Source: Bacillus sp. FJAT-22090 (GTDB taxonomy: Bacteria; Bacillota; Bacilli; Bacillales_A; Planococcaceae). Taken from it: a stretch of DNA of 64,000 nt. A model generated the notes under the pieces. The model was not told where the DNA came from and did no database searches. It saw only the letters and a list, made by a program, of their open reading frames with translations. Shown piece after piece: positions 42,449 to 51,445 of this stretch. Both the position numbers and the translations under genes were made by a program. Location of the stretch: positions 372,001-436,000 of the forward strand of contig NZ_VEBK01000002.1 in the NCBI RefSeq assembly GCF_007676755.1, in the 5' to 3' direction. Position 1 is the stretch's first letter; each line of letters begins with the position of its first letter.

Positions 42449-44494
42449 CTAGTAAATGTCTCGATCCCAAAATCGTTGTTGAGCAATGATATTTACAAAT
42501 GCTTTTCCAAAATCCGGATTGTTGGTTGCAAATTCAATTCCAGGTCCTGCTTTTGCATTCGATGCATTAAAAAAAGGAATACCTGAAGTCGCTATACCGA
42601 TTGGTTTGTAATGCTTATACGCCTCATTTATAAAATATACGATATCTGCATTCAACTTCGCTTGATTGTTTCCCCTTCCCCCAACAACATACAAAGAATC
42701 AAACAATACTGGGGCCGTTGTCAGAAATGTCTCATTCACTCTCACTTTATGTCCATCTGAGCTTCTTATGGTGCCGAATTTCTCACTTACAATTGTATAT
42801 TCTACACCGTAGCGTCTGAGCGTTTTTATCGTTTTTTCCACTTCGTTAAGATCAAAGTCATTACCAATAAGCACAGCCACTTTTAAAGTTTGAGGGACTT
42901 TTCTAGTGTTTTCTTGACTGAGTGCTGGAGAGGAAGCAGTGACCTGGGATTGTTCTCCAATTGGTCTATTTACCCCTAAATTATCTGCAATTATGTTGGC
43001 CATTTCTTGATCCACATGTACGAACATATCTACAACTTGTTGTCTGACATTACGATTATTTACTTTTCCAACTTCAAAAGAAAAGGCGTCAATGATATGT
43101 TGTTTTTCTGGAGGGGACATACTGTTCCAAAAAAGCCTTGCTTGAGAAAAGTGATCATTAAATGATTCACTTCTTGCCTGGATGACACGACCTTCTACTT
43201 TTTCTTCATAATGAACAAATCCACCTTCTTTTGCCGTACTTGTGGAAGGTGTGTTATTTGCTAGTGAATTTCTATGATAACTAACCTGCCCGACATTTAT
43301 CGTCTGACGGCTAAAACCATTTCGTTGATTATTATGAAAGGGACAAATAGCACGATTGATTGGAATCTCGGTAAAATTAGGTCCTCCAAGACGCAATAAC
43401 TGTGTATCTAAATACGAGAACAGTCGGCCTTGCAAAAGCGGGTCATTTGTAAAGTCTATACCAGGGACTAGATTACCTGGATGAAATGCAACTTGTTCAG
43501 TTTCAGCAAATACATTGTCAACATTACGATTCAATGTCATTTTACCAATAATTTTTACGGGCACAATTTCCTCTGGCCAAAGTTTTGTAGCATCCAGAAT
43601 ATCGAAATCAAACTTAAATTCATCTGCTTGTTCAATCATCTGTACGCCAAGTTCATACTCGGCAAAGTTACCTTTTTCTATTGATTCCCACAAATCTCGA
43701 CGCTGAAAGTCTGGATCTTTCCCTGAAATTTTCTGGGCTTCGTCCCATACAAGAGAATGTACCCCTAATAAAGGCTTCCAGTGGAACTTCACAAATCTAG
43801 ATATTCCTTCCTCATTGACAAAACGAAATGTGTTTACACCAAACCCTTCCATCACTCTGAAATTCTTCGGTATGGTTCGATCAGACATATGCCACATGAT
43901 CATATGGGCGGTTTCCTGATTATTTGCAACAAAATCCCAAAACGTATCATGGGCAGAAGCTGCTTGGGGCATTTCATTATGTGGTTCTGGTTTAACCGCA
44001 TGAATAATATCTGGAAACTTTATCGCATCCTGAATAAAAAATATTGGAATATTATTTCCAACTAGATCATAATTTCCTTCCTGTGTATAGAATTTAACCG
44101 CAAATCCTCTTACATCTCGTACTGTATCAGGTGATCCTAAGCTACCAACAACATTAGAGAAACGAGTAAAAATAGGTGTTTTAGTACCAGCTTTTTGCAA
44201 AAATCCCGCTTTCGTGTATTCTTTCATCGATTCATACAATTCGAACTCTCCGTGAGCAGCATATCCTCTTGCATGTACCACTCGCTCTGGAATACGCTCA
44301 TGGTCAAAATGGGTAATTTTCTCTCGAAGATGGAAATCCTCTATCAGAGTCGGCCCACGAATTCCAGCTTTTAAGGATTCCTCATCATTTGATACTTTTA
44401 ATCCTTGATTGGTGGTAAGCTTTTTCCCATCATTGTTTACAGTGAACTGTTCCAGTTGTTGTTCCTTCTCATTTTGTTCTGGCGACTTATCCAC
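42449..44494 (-). CDS. katE: Large-subunit (clade 2) catalase, KatE/HPII type
   Basis: Hydrogen peroxide dismutation in the cytoplasm. 681 aa, near B. subtilis KatE (686). Haem catalase core: [20 protein letters not shown] (20 residues) with the distal His, [10 protein letters not shown], and the proximal-haem region [16 protein letters not shown] with the Tyr ligand. A C-terminal flavodoxin/DJ-1-like domain (about 545-681, [15 protein letters not shown]) marks clade 2. GTG start after AAAGGGG. In Bacillus this gene is a general-stress gene; I could not find a clear sigma-B promoter. Confidence 0.94.
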   Translation of the reverse strand: MDKSPEQNEKEQQLEQFTVNNDGKKLTTNQGLKVSNDEESLKAGIRGPTLIEDFHLREKITHFDHERIPERVVHARGYAAHGEFELYESMKEYTKAGFLQKAGTKTPIFTRFSNVVGSLGSPDTVRDVRGFAVKFYTQEGNYDLVGNNIPIFFIQDAIKFPDIIHAVKPEPHNEMPQAASAHDTFWDFVANNQETAHMIMWHMSDRTIPKNFRVMEGFGVNTFRFVNEEGISRFVKFHWKPLLGVHSLVWDEAQKISGKDPDFQRRDLWESIEKGNFAEYELGVQMIEQADEFKFDFDILDATKLWPEEIVPVKIIGKMTLNRNVDNVFAETEQVAFHPGNLVPGIDFTNDPLLQGRLFSYLDTQLLRLGGPNFTEIPINRAICPFHNNQRNGFSRQTINVGQVSYHRNSLANNTPSTSTAKEGGFVHYEEKVEGRVIQARSESFNDHFSQARLFWNSMSPPEKQHIIDAFSFEVGKVNNRNVRQQVVDMFVHVDQEMANIIADNLGVNRPIGEQSQVTASSPALSQENTRKVPQTLKVAVLIGNDFDLNEVEKTIKTLRRYGVEYTIVSEKFGTIRSSDGHKVRVNETFLTTAPVLFDSLYVVGGRGNNQAKLNADIVYFINEAYKHYKPIGIATSGIPFFNASNAKAGPGIEFATNNPDFGKAFVNIIAQQRFWDRDIY

Positions 44495-44605
44495 TTAATC
44501 CCCTTTCAACAAGTAATCACGCCTTATATAGGCATAATACTTACTATATGTCTATCTGATACTACTTATTATTCCTATCTGGTTTAGACTTTCATGGACT
44601 GTGCA

Positions 44606-44966
44606 TACCGTTTTCGCCGTGTACGAGTATAAACTTCCATCCGCTCCTACCTTTTGTTTATCCGATCATAAGCTATCGGTATGCGAACATAAATCTCGCC
44701 CATTACGAGTATAACCCCCCTTCCGCTCCTACCTTTTGTTTATCCGATCATAAGCTATCGCTATACGAGCATAAATCTAGCCCATACGAGCATAAACCCC
44801 CTTCCGCTCCTTCCTCTTGTCTATCCGATCATAAGCTATTGGTATACGAACATAAATCTTGCCCATGAGAGCATAAAACTCCATCCGCTCCTACCTATTG
44901 TCTATCCGATCATAAGCTATCGGTATACGAGCATAAATCTCGCCCATGCGAGCATAAACCTCATAA
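44606..44966. repeat. Array of four ~81-bp tandem repeats with nested ~27-bp subunits
   Basis: Units begin with CCGCTCC at 44641, 44723, 44804 and 44885 (periods 82, 81, 81), plus a partial unit at 44606-44640. Each unit contains three related words: CCGATCATAAG, ACGAGCATAAA and ACGAGCATAAA, with CGAKCATAA as core. The 81-bp unit therefore looks like three ~27-bp ancestral copies. The repeats differ by scattered substitutions and are not palindromic CRISPR-type units. Confidence 0.92.
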
Positions 44967-45063
44967 AATTATTCGTGTTCTTTGCTAATAGAACGCCACA
45001 TTTCGACGAACATTTAGTCCTTTAGATTCATTTTAATAAAAAACCCTATTCCCTCCGCAATGT

Positions 45064-45094
45064 GACAAATTTTGCGTTTTATCTGTCGTACAAT
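45064..45094 (+). promoter_or_regulatory. Conserved upstream element of Spo0E-like gene 2
   Basis: GACAAA (45064-45069) and GTACAAT (45088-45094) repeat the element found upstream of copy 1 with identical spacing. TGTCGTA within it matches the Spo0A box TGTCGAA at 6 of 7 positions. Probable promoter/operator; not verified. Confidence 0.45.
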
Positions 45095-45171
45095 GGACAA
45101 GTTGCTTCCCTACCTTCTAGAACATACACTCATGAACTGAAGCTAAATACACAGTATGGAGGAAGTTTTTT

Positions 45172-45336
45172 GTGAAAAGTTTGTTGGACGAAAAAGCATT
45201 ATTGATTCGAATTGGAATCAAGAGAAAAGACATGTACAGGATGGCCAAAAAGTTGGGACTTACCCATCCACGTGTCGTCTCAATCAGCCAAGAACTAGAT
45301 CATTTACTTAATCGTTATCAAGAGAAAGTATCTTAA
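45172..45336 (+). CDS. Spo0E-like sporulation regulator, copy 2
   Basis: 54 aa: DEKALLIRIGIKRKDMYRMA as helix 1, then THPRVVSISQELDHLLNRYQ (20 residues) with the SQELD signature. Same length, GTG start and GGAGG SD as copy 1, followed by its own hairpin terminator. The paralogue pair probably arose by duplication before the repeats and katE settled between them, or the pair was separated by insertion. Confidence 0.88.
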   Translation: MKSLLDEKALLIRIGIKRKDMYRMAKKLGLTHPRVVSISQELDHLLNRYQEKVS

Positions 45337-45357
45337 CTAGCAGACTGAACCTACCAT

Positions 45358-45404
45358 AAAAAAACCGATCAAACCCCCTTAAAGAAGGAACTGATCGGTT
45401 TTAA
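45358..45404. terminator. Terminator after Spo0E-like gene 2
   Basis: AAAACCGATCA (45361-45371) pairs with TGATCGGTTTT (45392-45402); an A-tract precedes it, so it can act in both directions between converging genes. Confidence 0.85.
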
Positions 45405-45430
45405 TATGGGGGTATATGAAAAACGTAAGA

Positions 45431-46183
45431 CTATTTTTTATAAAAAAACCTTTTGCCCAGTGTTTCAACCATCTTTGGAAAGACCGCGTAAAGCTTACTT
45501 GAAATACGCATATAAGATGGAAGATCGACCTCGCGAACTGGATATTCTATTGATTTAACTATAGCGGAAACTACTCTTTCTGGAGAAAGTAAATGCTTGC
45601 TCATTTTTTCGCGGTAATTGCCTGTTTGATCTGCTAAATCGAGAAATGGAGTATCGATTGGACCTGGGTTAACCGTAGTTACTTTAATATTATATTGTTT
45701 GAGTTCCATTCGAACTGCATTGGCAAAACCAAGTATTGCGTGTTTTGATGCAGCGTATCCGGATGCTTTTGGAGTTGCCACTTTACCAGCTTGAGACGCG
45801 ACAAAAATCAGGTGACCACTTCTTTTCTTTTTCATGTTCGTCGCGAAGTACTTCGTCAGCTTCATTGGAGCGAGCACATTTACATCTAACATTTTCTGCA
45901 TATCCTTCTCTTTTAAATCTGTTAAATAAGCAAAGGTACCAACTCCAGCACAAAGAACTACGGTATCTGGTAAACCCATCTCTTGGAATAATTCATCATA
46001 GGTTTGTTCTTCTGTCAAATCTGTTTGTATAGTATGTATGCCAAGTAGCGATAATTCATTTAAGACAACCGAATTTCTTCCTATAGCCCAAACCTCATGT
46101 CCGTCGACTTGTAAACTTTTTGCAAGCAAAAGTCCGACGCCGCTAGTAGCGCCGGTTATACATATTTTTTTACGCTTGCCCAT
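45431..46183 (-). CDS. yqjQ: Short-chain dehydrogenase/reductase, YqjQ-like
   Basis: NAD(P)-dependent oxidoreductase of unknown substrate (250 aa). Cofactor motif GATSGVG near the N-terminus, NVLAPMKLTKYF, catalytic Ser in VASQAGKVA and the Y-x-x-x-K in GYAASKHA, and NPGPIDTPF. It overlaps the end of the metallo-hydrolase gene. The ATG at 46183 has AGGAAGG about 12 bp upstream; a further ATG at 46204 lacks an SD. The pair mirrors B. subtilis yqjP-yqjQ. Confidence 0.87.
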   Translation of the reverse strand: MGKRKKICITGATSGVGLLLAKSLQVDGHEVWAIGRNSVVLNELSLLGIHTIQTDLTEEQTYDELFQEMGLPDTVVLCAGVGTFAYLTDLKEKDMQKMLDVNVLAPMKLTKYFATNMKKKRSGHLIFVASQAGKVATPKASGYAASKHAILGFANAVRMELKQYNIKVTTVNPGPIDTPFLDLADQTGNYREKMSKHLLSPERVVSAIVKSIEYPVREVDLPSYMRISSKLYAVFPKMVETLGKRFFYKK

Positions 46184-47111
46184 ATAGTAGAGTGCCTTCC
46201 TCATTGCGTTGTTCTGTCACATATCCATTGTCCATTAAGTAATCGATTTGACCGATTGTTTCTGAAAGTGTTAAACCTAGTTCTTTTTCATACACTTTTG
46301 GAAATAACTCTTGTGTAAGCTCATAAATTGTTTTTTCCCCTTGTTTCATCATATCTAAAACTTTCATCGCTCGTTCTTTTTGCTTTTCGAGTCTTGTTGT
46401 CAATAAATCATATACGTCATACACTTCATTTCCATGCCCGCTATATACTTTTTTTACAGGCAATGTTTGAATTCTTTTTAGCGAGGCATTATATTGTAGC
46501 ATTGATTTTGCCCTTTTCCCTTTATGTAACGGGGGTTCAATTAGTGGGTTAGATGAAATTTTCTCTAATATTAAATCTCCTCCGATTAAGACACGTGCAT
46601 TCTCTGACCAAAAGGAAAGATGACTTTGTGCATGCCCCAATGTTTCGAGTACTGTATAATCAGGATGCCCTGGAAGACAATCTCCATCTTTTAAAATAGT
46701 TTGAAGCGGTCGGTTTCCGATAAAATGAAGCGGTCTTTTCATTTTTTCCACCCAATCTAGATAGCTCTCTGGCACTCCTTCCTCCACCAAACATTGCATA
46801 TAAAACTCATCATGGAATTTTAAAAACTTCTCGTCTTTCGTTAACCATGGTTGGTTATATGCATGTCCTAATATAGTAGCTTGCTCAAAAGCATCTACAC
46901 ACCCTGCATGATCTGGATGATGATGAGTTAGCAGCACTTGTTCAATGTCGGACAATGCATATCCAGCCTCTTTTATTCCTGCAGTTAGCGCAGCAAGTGC
47001 TTCCTCCGTTTTAGGACCAACGTCTATTAATGTTAGAGCATCCCCTTTTAATAAATAAGAATTTACATCTCCTACTGCAAATGGTGTTGGTACGGTAATT
47101 TTGTGTATCAT
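46170..47111 (-). CDS. yqjP: Metallo-beta-lactamase-fold hydrolase, YqjP-like
   Basis: 313 aa. Metal site LTHHHPDHAGC, downstream His in LGHAQSHLSF and Asp in LIGGDLI are intact; a C-terminal winged-helix-like tail (from about 250) is typical of the MBL-fold group with LACTB2 relatives. Substrate unknown; thioesters or RNA have been suggested for relatives. SD AGGGG. It forms a two-gene unit with the yqjQ-like gene. Confidence 0.88.
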   Translation of the reverse strand: MIHKITVPTPFAVGDVNSYLLKGDALTLIDVGPKTEEALAALTAGIKEAGYALSDIEQVLLTHHHPDHAGCVDAFEQATILGHAYNQPWLTKDEKFLKFHDEFYMQCLVEEGVPESYLDWVEKMKRPLHFIGNRPLQTILKDGDCLPGHPDYTVLETLGHAQSHLSFWSENARVLIGGDLILEKISSNPLIEPPLHKGKRAKSMLQYNASLKRIQTLPVKKVYSGHGNEVYDVYDLLTTRLEKQKERAMKVLDMMKQGEKTIYELTQELFPKVYEKELGLTLSETIGQIDYLMDNGYVTEQRNEEGTLLYGQA

Positions 47112-47188
47112 TATTTGAAAACCCCTTTTTATGAATGACTATTCATTACATTGTACAGCTTTTTCCATGACACGTCACTAAAATGAAG

Positions 47189-47217
47189 TTGACTTTTATT
47201 TGGAACACACATATAAT
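47189..47217 (+). promoter_or_regulatory. Sigma-A promoter of the proC T-box leader
   Basis: TTGACT (47189-47194), exactly 17 bp, and a perfect TATAAT (47212-47217), about 55 bp before the T-box stem I. Confidence 0.85.
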
Positions 47218-47267
47218 TTCATTAATTCAGAAAATAAAAGCTAGGATGAAGAATAGTACATATATGA

Positions 47268-47470
47268 TGGAGTCTAGAGAGTGAAATAACAGCTGCAATT
47301 TTCACCTCCCGCTCATATGTCGAACCTACTTCGGAGCTGCTATGTAAACATAGCCGTGCCTCCCGCGATAAGGAGGAGTAAGTTGTGCTGATTTCGTCAG
47401 CAAATTTAGGTGGTACCGCGGAGACAAGCGTTTTCGTCCTTATTCATAGGACGGGAGCGCTTTTTTATTT
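47268..47470 (+). ncRNA. T-box riboswitch, proline specifier, upstream of proC
   Basis: The T-box sequence AGGTGGTACCGCG lies at 47408-47420, with a terminator hairpin (AAGCG..CGTCCT / AGGACG..AGCGCTT) and T-tract at 47425-47467. The AGAGA element of stem I is at 47276-47280. In the specifier loop, GAA is followed by CCT at 47325-47327, a proline codon, matching the downstream proline gene. Uncharged tRNA-Pro should promote readthrough. Confidence 0.92.
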
Positions 47471-47491
47471 TATATAAGGAGTGGATTTTAC

Positions 47492-48304
47492 ATGTCGAAA
47501 ATCGTATTTGTTGGCGCTGGTGCTATGGCGGAGGCTATTATTAATGGACTGACAAAAGAGGGTAAAGTTTCTCCTGCACATATTCATGTAATGAATAGAT
47601 CGGATGTGCATCAGCTACAACAATTGAAAAAAGTCTATAATGTCCAGATAGTTTGTAAAGAGAAAAAGGCTTTATGTGAAGCGAATTTGGTTTTCCTAGC
47701 GATGAAACCAAAAGATGCCAAGGAAGCATTGACTGACATAGCACCTTTTTTAGACAAAAAGGCAACAGTTATTTCTGTCATTGCAGGTGTTTCCATTCAG
47801 ACTATTTCAGTATATTTAGGAAGTCGTCCAATTGCACGGGTCATGCCAAATACCTCAGCAGCAGTAGGACTAAGTGCATCTGCGGTTAGTTGGAATGAAC
47901 TTGTTTCAGAAAGTTCTAAACAAGAAATTATTCATATACTAGAAGGAATTGGCTCGGTTAAAACTGTCGATGAGGATGATTTACATGTTGTAACTGCTCT
48001 AGCTGGAAGTGGTCCCGCCTATTTATATTATTTTGCTGAGCAATTTGAAGCAGCGGCCGTACAATACGGTTTGTCTTCAGAAGATGCACGTCAATTATTT
48101 ATCCAAACGATGGAAGGTGCAGCTCAAATGCTTAAAAAAGGAAATGATGAACCGTCGGAACTTCGTAGAAGGGTAACTAGTCCTGGTGGAACAACTGAGG
48201 CTGGTGTTGAACAGCTTGTTCAGCATAAAGTGGATGAAGCTATATTTGCCTGCATTGAAGCCGCTCAACTTAAATCACGTATTCTTGGACAGCAATACGA
48301 ATGA
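47492..48304 (+). CDS. proC: Pyrroline-5-carboxylate reductase
   Basis: Last step of proline biosynthesis, NAD(P)H-dependent. 270 aa. Rossmann motif VFVGAGAMAEAI at the N-terminus, RVMPNTSAAVG, ALAGSGPAYLYYF, and the C-terminal signature RRRVTSPGGTTEAGV. Equivalent to B. subtilis proI/yqjO, which is also T-box controlled. SD AAGGAG. Confidence 0.96.
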   Translation: MSKIVFVGAGAMAEAIINGLTKEGKVSPAHIHVMNRSDVHQLQQLKKVYNVQIVCKEKKALCEANLVFLAMKPKDAKEALTDIAPFLDKKATVISVIAGVSIQTISVYLGSRPIARVMPNTSAAVGLSASAVSWNELVSESSKQEIIHILEGIGSVKTVDEDDLHVVTALAGSGPAYLYYFAEQFEAAAVQYGLSSEDARQLFIQTMEGAAQMLKKGNDEPSELRRRVTSPGGTTEAGVEQLVQHKVDEAIFACIEAAQLKSRILGQQYE

Positions 48305-48423
48305 CCGTGAAACTTACTAGTTCAACAAGTATCTGTGACATGCGAAAACAGCAAATTTCTTATCCGTAAGATACTACTTTCATGAAGAAAGCAATTAACA
48401 CACAGAAAGGCGTGTACAATCGA

Positions 48424-48594
48424 ATGGATAATTCCTATTTTGTCGGTTGGGGTACCCTCGCCCTCATAAATGCAGGTATTGCACAAGGAAAAAATAGAAG
48501 CGGATTAAATTGGTTCTTGTTATCACTTATTATGGGACCAATCGCGACGCTTAGTTTAGTAATAATCGAAAAAAAATATAAAGATACCGAGTGA
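48424..48594 (+). CDS. Small membrane protein downstream of proC
   Basis: 56 aa: MDNSYFVGWGTLALINAGIA (20 residues), GKNRSG, then a second hydrophobic stretch WFLLSLIMGPIATLSLVI and a charged tail. Two potential membrane helices around a glycine/basic loop. Function unknown. The frame opens at an ATG at 48382 with no SD; AAAGGC lies before the GTG at 48412 and ATG at 48424. Its stop codon is inside the terminator stem. Confidence 0.55.
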   Translation: MDNSYFVGWGTLALINAGIAQGKNRSGLNWFLLSLIMGPIATLSLVIIEKKYKDTE

Positions 48595-48617
48595 TGTGTT
48601 ATTCACTCGATATCTTT
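48580..48617. terminator. Bidirectional terminator overlapping both flanking genes
   Basis: AAAGATA-C-CGAGTGA (48580-48594) pairs with TCACTCG-A-TATCTTT (48603-48617). The arms contain the stop ends of the upstream plus gene and the downstream minus gene (rnz), an economical convergent design. Confidence 0.88.
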
Positions 48618-49546
48618 TTTAGCTTGCCATTGGCCCACTCGTATTCTGCAAAATCACTCGCAACATAAATCGGGAAATCATAATTCTCGACTTGCGAAAT
48701 CATTTCTTTAATATCTGAAGGCATGAATCGACTGCTTATATGATTGACAACTAGGTGTTTCGCATTCGCTTCTTGACATACGTTTGCGGCATCTACAATG
48801 GTAGAATGACCATATAATCCTGCAAGTTCAGAAGTTGATTGGTCAAATGTTCCTTCATGTATGACAATATCGGAGTCTCTACTTAACAAGATAGCGTTCT
48901 CACAAAACTTTGTGTCCCCTAAAATTGTTACTTGGAATCCTTCTTTTGGTTCTCCTGTCACATCCGCACTTTTGACGACACGTCCATCAGATAGCTCAAC
49001 GTCTTTTCCTTCTTTTAATTGTTTTAACAGAGGTCCTCTTGGAACACCTAAAGCGTCTGTCTTTCCGATCAATAACTCAGGAGGAAGCGGTTTTTGCGTC
49101 ACTTTGTATCCAAAACAAGGAATTACATGTTCCAATAGTTTTGCTTCGACAATAAATTGGTCATCTTCAAAAATAATGCCTTCCTCAATTTCGATAATAT
49201 TAAGCGGATATTTAATATGCGTCTTGGAGGTTGTTAAGGTCAATTCGATCCAAGCTCTTATGCCATTTGGACCGAAAATTGTAAGCTCTTCCTCTCCACT
49301 TAGAAATGAGCGTGATCCAAGTAATCCTGGAAGTCCATAAATATGATCTCCATGTAAATGGGTGATAAATATTTTTTCTAATTTACGTGGTTTTAGGGTT
49401 GTATGCAAAATTTGATGTTGAGTCGCTTCACCGCAATCAAATAACCAAAATGTTCCTCTTTCCTCAAGTATTTTTAATGCAGTCGCCGTTGTATTTCGTT
49501 GTTTAGACGGCATTCCTGCTCCTGTTCCTAGAAATAATAATTGCAT
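48599..49546 (-). CDS. rnz: Ribonuclease Z
   Basis: tRNA 3'-end endonuclease. 315 aa. MQLLFLGTGAGMPSKQRNTT (20 residues) at the start and the zinc-binding HLHGDHIYGL are diagnostic; downstream ligands in LGDTKFCEN, GTFDQS and VNHISSRF are visible. It corresponds to B. subtilis yqjK. It is followed on the same strand by nothing, but dinB lies 4 bp upstream, so the two are co-transcribed. Confidence 0.96.
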   Translation of the reverse strand: MQLLFLGTGAGMPSKQRNTTATALKILEERGTFWLFDCGEATQHQILHTTLKPRKLEKIFITHLHGDHIYGLPGLLGSRSFLSGEEELTIFGPNGIRAWIELTLTTSKTHIKYPLNIIEIEEGIIFEDDQFIVEAKLLEHVIPCFGYKVTQKPLPPELLIGKTDALGVPRGPLLKQLKEGKDVELSDGRVVKSADVTGEPKEGFQVTILGDTKFCENAILLSRDSDIVIHEGTFDQSTSELAGLYGHSTIVDAANVCQEANAKHLVVNHISSRFMPSDIKEMISQVENYDFPIYVASDFAEYEWANGKLKKISSE

Positions 49547-49550
49547 CTAT

Positions 49551-50795
49551 TCACCTACTTTCATGATCATCCAAAAAGTCTTTACTAAAACTAGTTTTAG
49601 ATTCCAACGATGCTTTCTTTTTTACTTTAATCCCTCGTTTAATACTATCTGCTCCGAACTTGGCTTGCAACTGTTCAACAAGTTTTAGAATTGGCTCTTC
49701 TTTTGCATGCTCTTCAAAATTAAAAATAGAGAGTTGTTCCACCGATTCTCCTTTATCGAATACATTATTCACAGTAATGCCGAGTAATCGGATGGGTTCA
49801 TCTTTCCAAGTGGATTGAAACAATGTTTTGGCTAGCTGAAAAATTTCTTTTTCTTCAAAAAGGCGGTTCGTTATTGTTTTGCTTCTCGTTTTATTTTTCC
49901 AATTGGCATCTCGAATATGAATGGTTATGGAACGACCTGCTAAATTTTTTGAATCTAACCGGGATGCTACTTTTTTGGAAAGCTTACGTAACACTTTTTC
50001 AATTTCATCTATATCCGTTTCATCATAAGGGAGTGTTGTTGAATTCCCTACGCTTTTCGTATCAAAGACAGAATCAGGGTCAACTGTTCGATTATCTATA
50101 CCATTTGCTCGAGCAGAAAGCCTGATTCCGACTTTTCCTAACTTTTCTTTTAAAAGACCAGGAGCTATATTTGCTAAGTCTCCTATTGTATGTACTCCAA
50201 ACTCCGACAATTTTTTCGCAGTACTCTCCCCTACACCATGCATGTCAATAACAGGCAATGGCCAAAGTTTTTCTGCTACTTCCCTTTTGCGCAAAACAGT
50301 TATACCCATCGGCTTTTTCATGTTGGATGCTGTTTTTGCTAAAAACTTATTCGGTGCAATTCCAATTGAACTTGGCAAATCTAGCTCCCGAATGATTCGC
50401 TGTTGAATAGATTCCGCAAAAGCAATCGCATCTTCTCCCATTTCAACCTCACTTACATCCATATACCCCTCATCTATCGAAACTGGTTCCACAAGTGGCG
50501 TGTATGAACGCAATATATCAAATATTGCTTTGGATGCCGCTCGATACCGTTCGAAATTGGGAGGCAATAATATCAGTTCAGGGCATTTGCGTCTAGCTTC
50601 CCAAACGGACATTGTTGTATAAACACCTTTTGCACGCGCTTCATACGAACAGGTTACTAAAATTCCTCTTCTTTCTTTCGGATTTCCTGCAACCGCAATC
50701 GCTTTCCCTTTCAGAGATGGATCATGTGCCTGTTCAACGGAAGCATAGAAACTATTCATATCAAGATGAAATATAATTCTCGCCTTCGATTGCAC
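49551..50795 (-). CDS. dinB: DNA polymerase IV (Y-family, PolY1/YqjH-like)
   Basis: Error-prone translesion polymerase. 414 aa, the same length as B. subtilis YqjH. Palm catalytic residues in IIFHLDMNSFYASVE and SIDEGYMDV; thumb helix-hairpin-helix region MHGVGESTAKKLSEFG; little-finger domain after residue 240. The C-terminal IFNFEEH is a plausible clamp-binding peptide (QLSIFNF). GTG start with AGGTGAG. Confidence 0.95.
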   Translation of the reverse strand: MQSKARIIFHLDMNSFYASVEQAHDPSLKGKAIAVAGNPKERRGILVTCSYEARAKGVYTTMSVWEARRKCPELILLPPNFERYRAASKAIFDILRSYTPLVEPVSIDEGYMDVSEVEMGEDAIAFAESIQQRIIRELDLPSSIGIAPNKFLAKTASNMKKPMGITVLRKREVAEKLWPLPVIDMHGVGESTAKKLSEFGVHTIGDLANIAPGLLKEKLGKVGIRLSARANGIDNRTVDPDSVFDTKSVGNSTTLPYDETDIDEIEKVLRKLSKKVASRLDSKNLAGRSITIHIRDANWKNKTRSKTITNRLFEEKEIFQLAKTLFQSTWKDEPIRLLGITVNNVFDKGESVEQLSIFNFEEHAKEEPILKLVEQLQAKFGADSIKRGIKVKKKASLESKTSFSKDFLDDHESR

Positions 50796-50882
50796 TTATC
50801 TCACCTCAACTTTGTATTCCTTTATTATAACAACTTTATGTTATCTGTTACCACTTGCTGAAAAAATCAATCACTTGTAATC

Positions 50883-50920
50883 AAAAAAAGTCGATTACCA
50901 CTTATTAAGCAGCAACCGAC
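50883..50920 (-). terminator. Intrinsic terminator after the CheW gene
   Basis: Minus strand GTCGGTT and AATCGAC (one G-U pair) enclose a 17-nt loop, followed by TTTTTTTG. It ends the CheW/yqjE/yqjD run before dinB. Confidence 0.75.
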
Positions 50921-50937
50921 ATATTTGTGAAGAACTA

Positions 50938-51423
50938 TTATGAATTTACTTGTTCTTCCTTTTTAACGCGTTCTAAATATGATTGAATATCTTTAATCCC
51001 TTCCAATGAACGGACTAGAATGGATGGGTCTACAATGGTGATCATCCTGTCTTCTAAGTTGGCAACTGCAGTAAAATAACGAGTTTTTGTGTAATTTACT
51101 AAGCCAATTTGCTTTAAGTCTTCTTGTGCAATATCTAAAATTTCTTTTGCTTCTTTCACAAGAATTCCAATGGACATATCTTGCGTATGCATCGTCACGA
51201 CACGTGCATTCTCATTGTTTACCCCACTTCGATTGTACAGGATTTGCTCGAAGTCGATAATTGGAACAAGTTCTCCACGAATCTTCATCAATCCGATCAG
51301 ATAATTCGGTAAGTGTGGAATTGGGTTTATCTGTTCTAATTTTTCGATTGATACGACATGCTCAATTGGAACGGCATAATCTTCGTTACCACATTGAAAG
51401 ACGACAACTTTTTCATTTGACAA
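50938..51423 (-). CDS. cheW: CheW-like chemotaxis coupling protein
   Basis: 161-aa single CheW domain: VVFQCGNEDYAVPIEHVVSI, then IPHLPNYLIGLMKIRGELVPIIDF (quoted in part: IPHLPNYLIGLMKIRGELVP) with the conserved IRG. It couples receptors to CheA. No other chemotaxis gene is nearby, so it is an orphan copy. TTG start 7 bp after AGGAGGTG. 22 bp after the yqjE-like peptidase. Confidence 0.87.
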   Translation of the reverse strand: MSNEKVVVFQCGNEDYAVPIEHVVSIEKLEQINPIPHLPNYLIGLMKIRGELVPIIDFEQILYNRSGVNNENARVVTMHTQDMSIGILVKEAKEILDIAQEDLKQIGLVNYTKTRYFTAVANLEDRMITIVDPSILVRSLEGIKDIQSYLERVKKEEQVNS

Positions 51424-51445
51424 TAAAAGGCACCTCCTGTTTAAA

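Larger units (their letters stand above)
44495..45171. other. Intergenic region between katE and Spo0E-like gene 2
   Basis: 677 bp without a gene. About half is an array of 81-bp tandem repeats; the remainder holds the katE leader (44495-44600) and the upstream element of the second Spo0E-like gene. Confidence 0.75.

Noticed and set aside
44606-44966. CRISPR array
   Set aside because: Repeat unit is 81 bp, diverged between copies, without unique spacers or palindromic 24-37-bp repeats, and no cas genes are present.
48861-49340. Long ORF antisense to rnz
   Set aside because: 159 codons but fully inside a well-conserved gene; Ser/Pro-rich composition typical of an antisense shadow.
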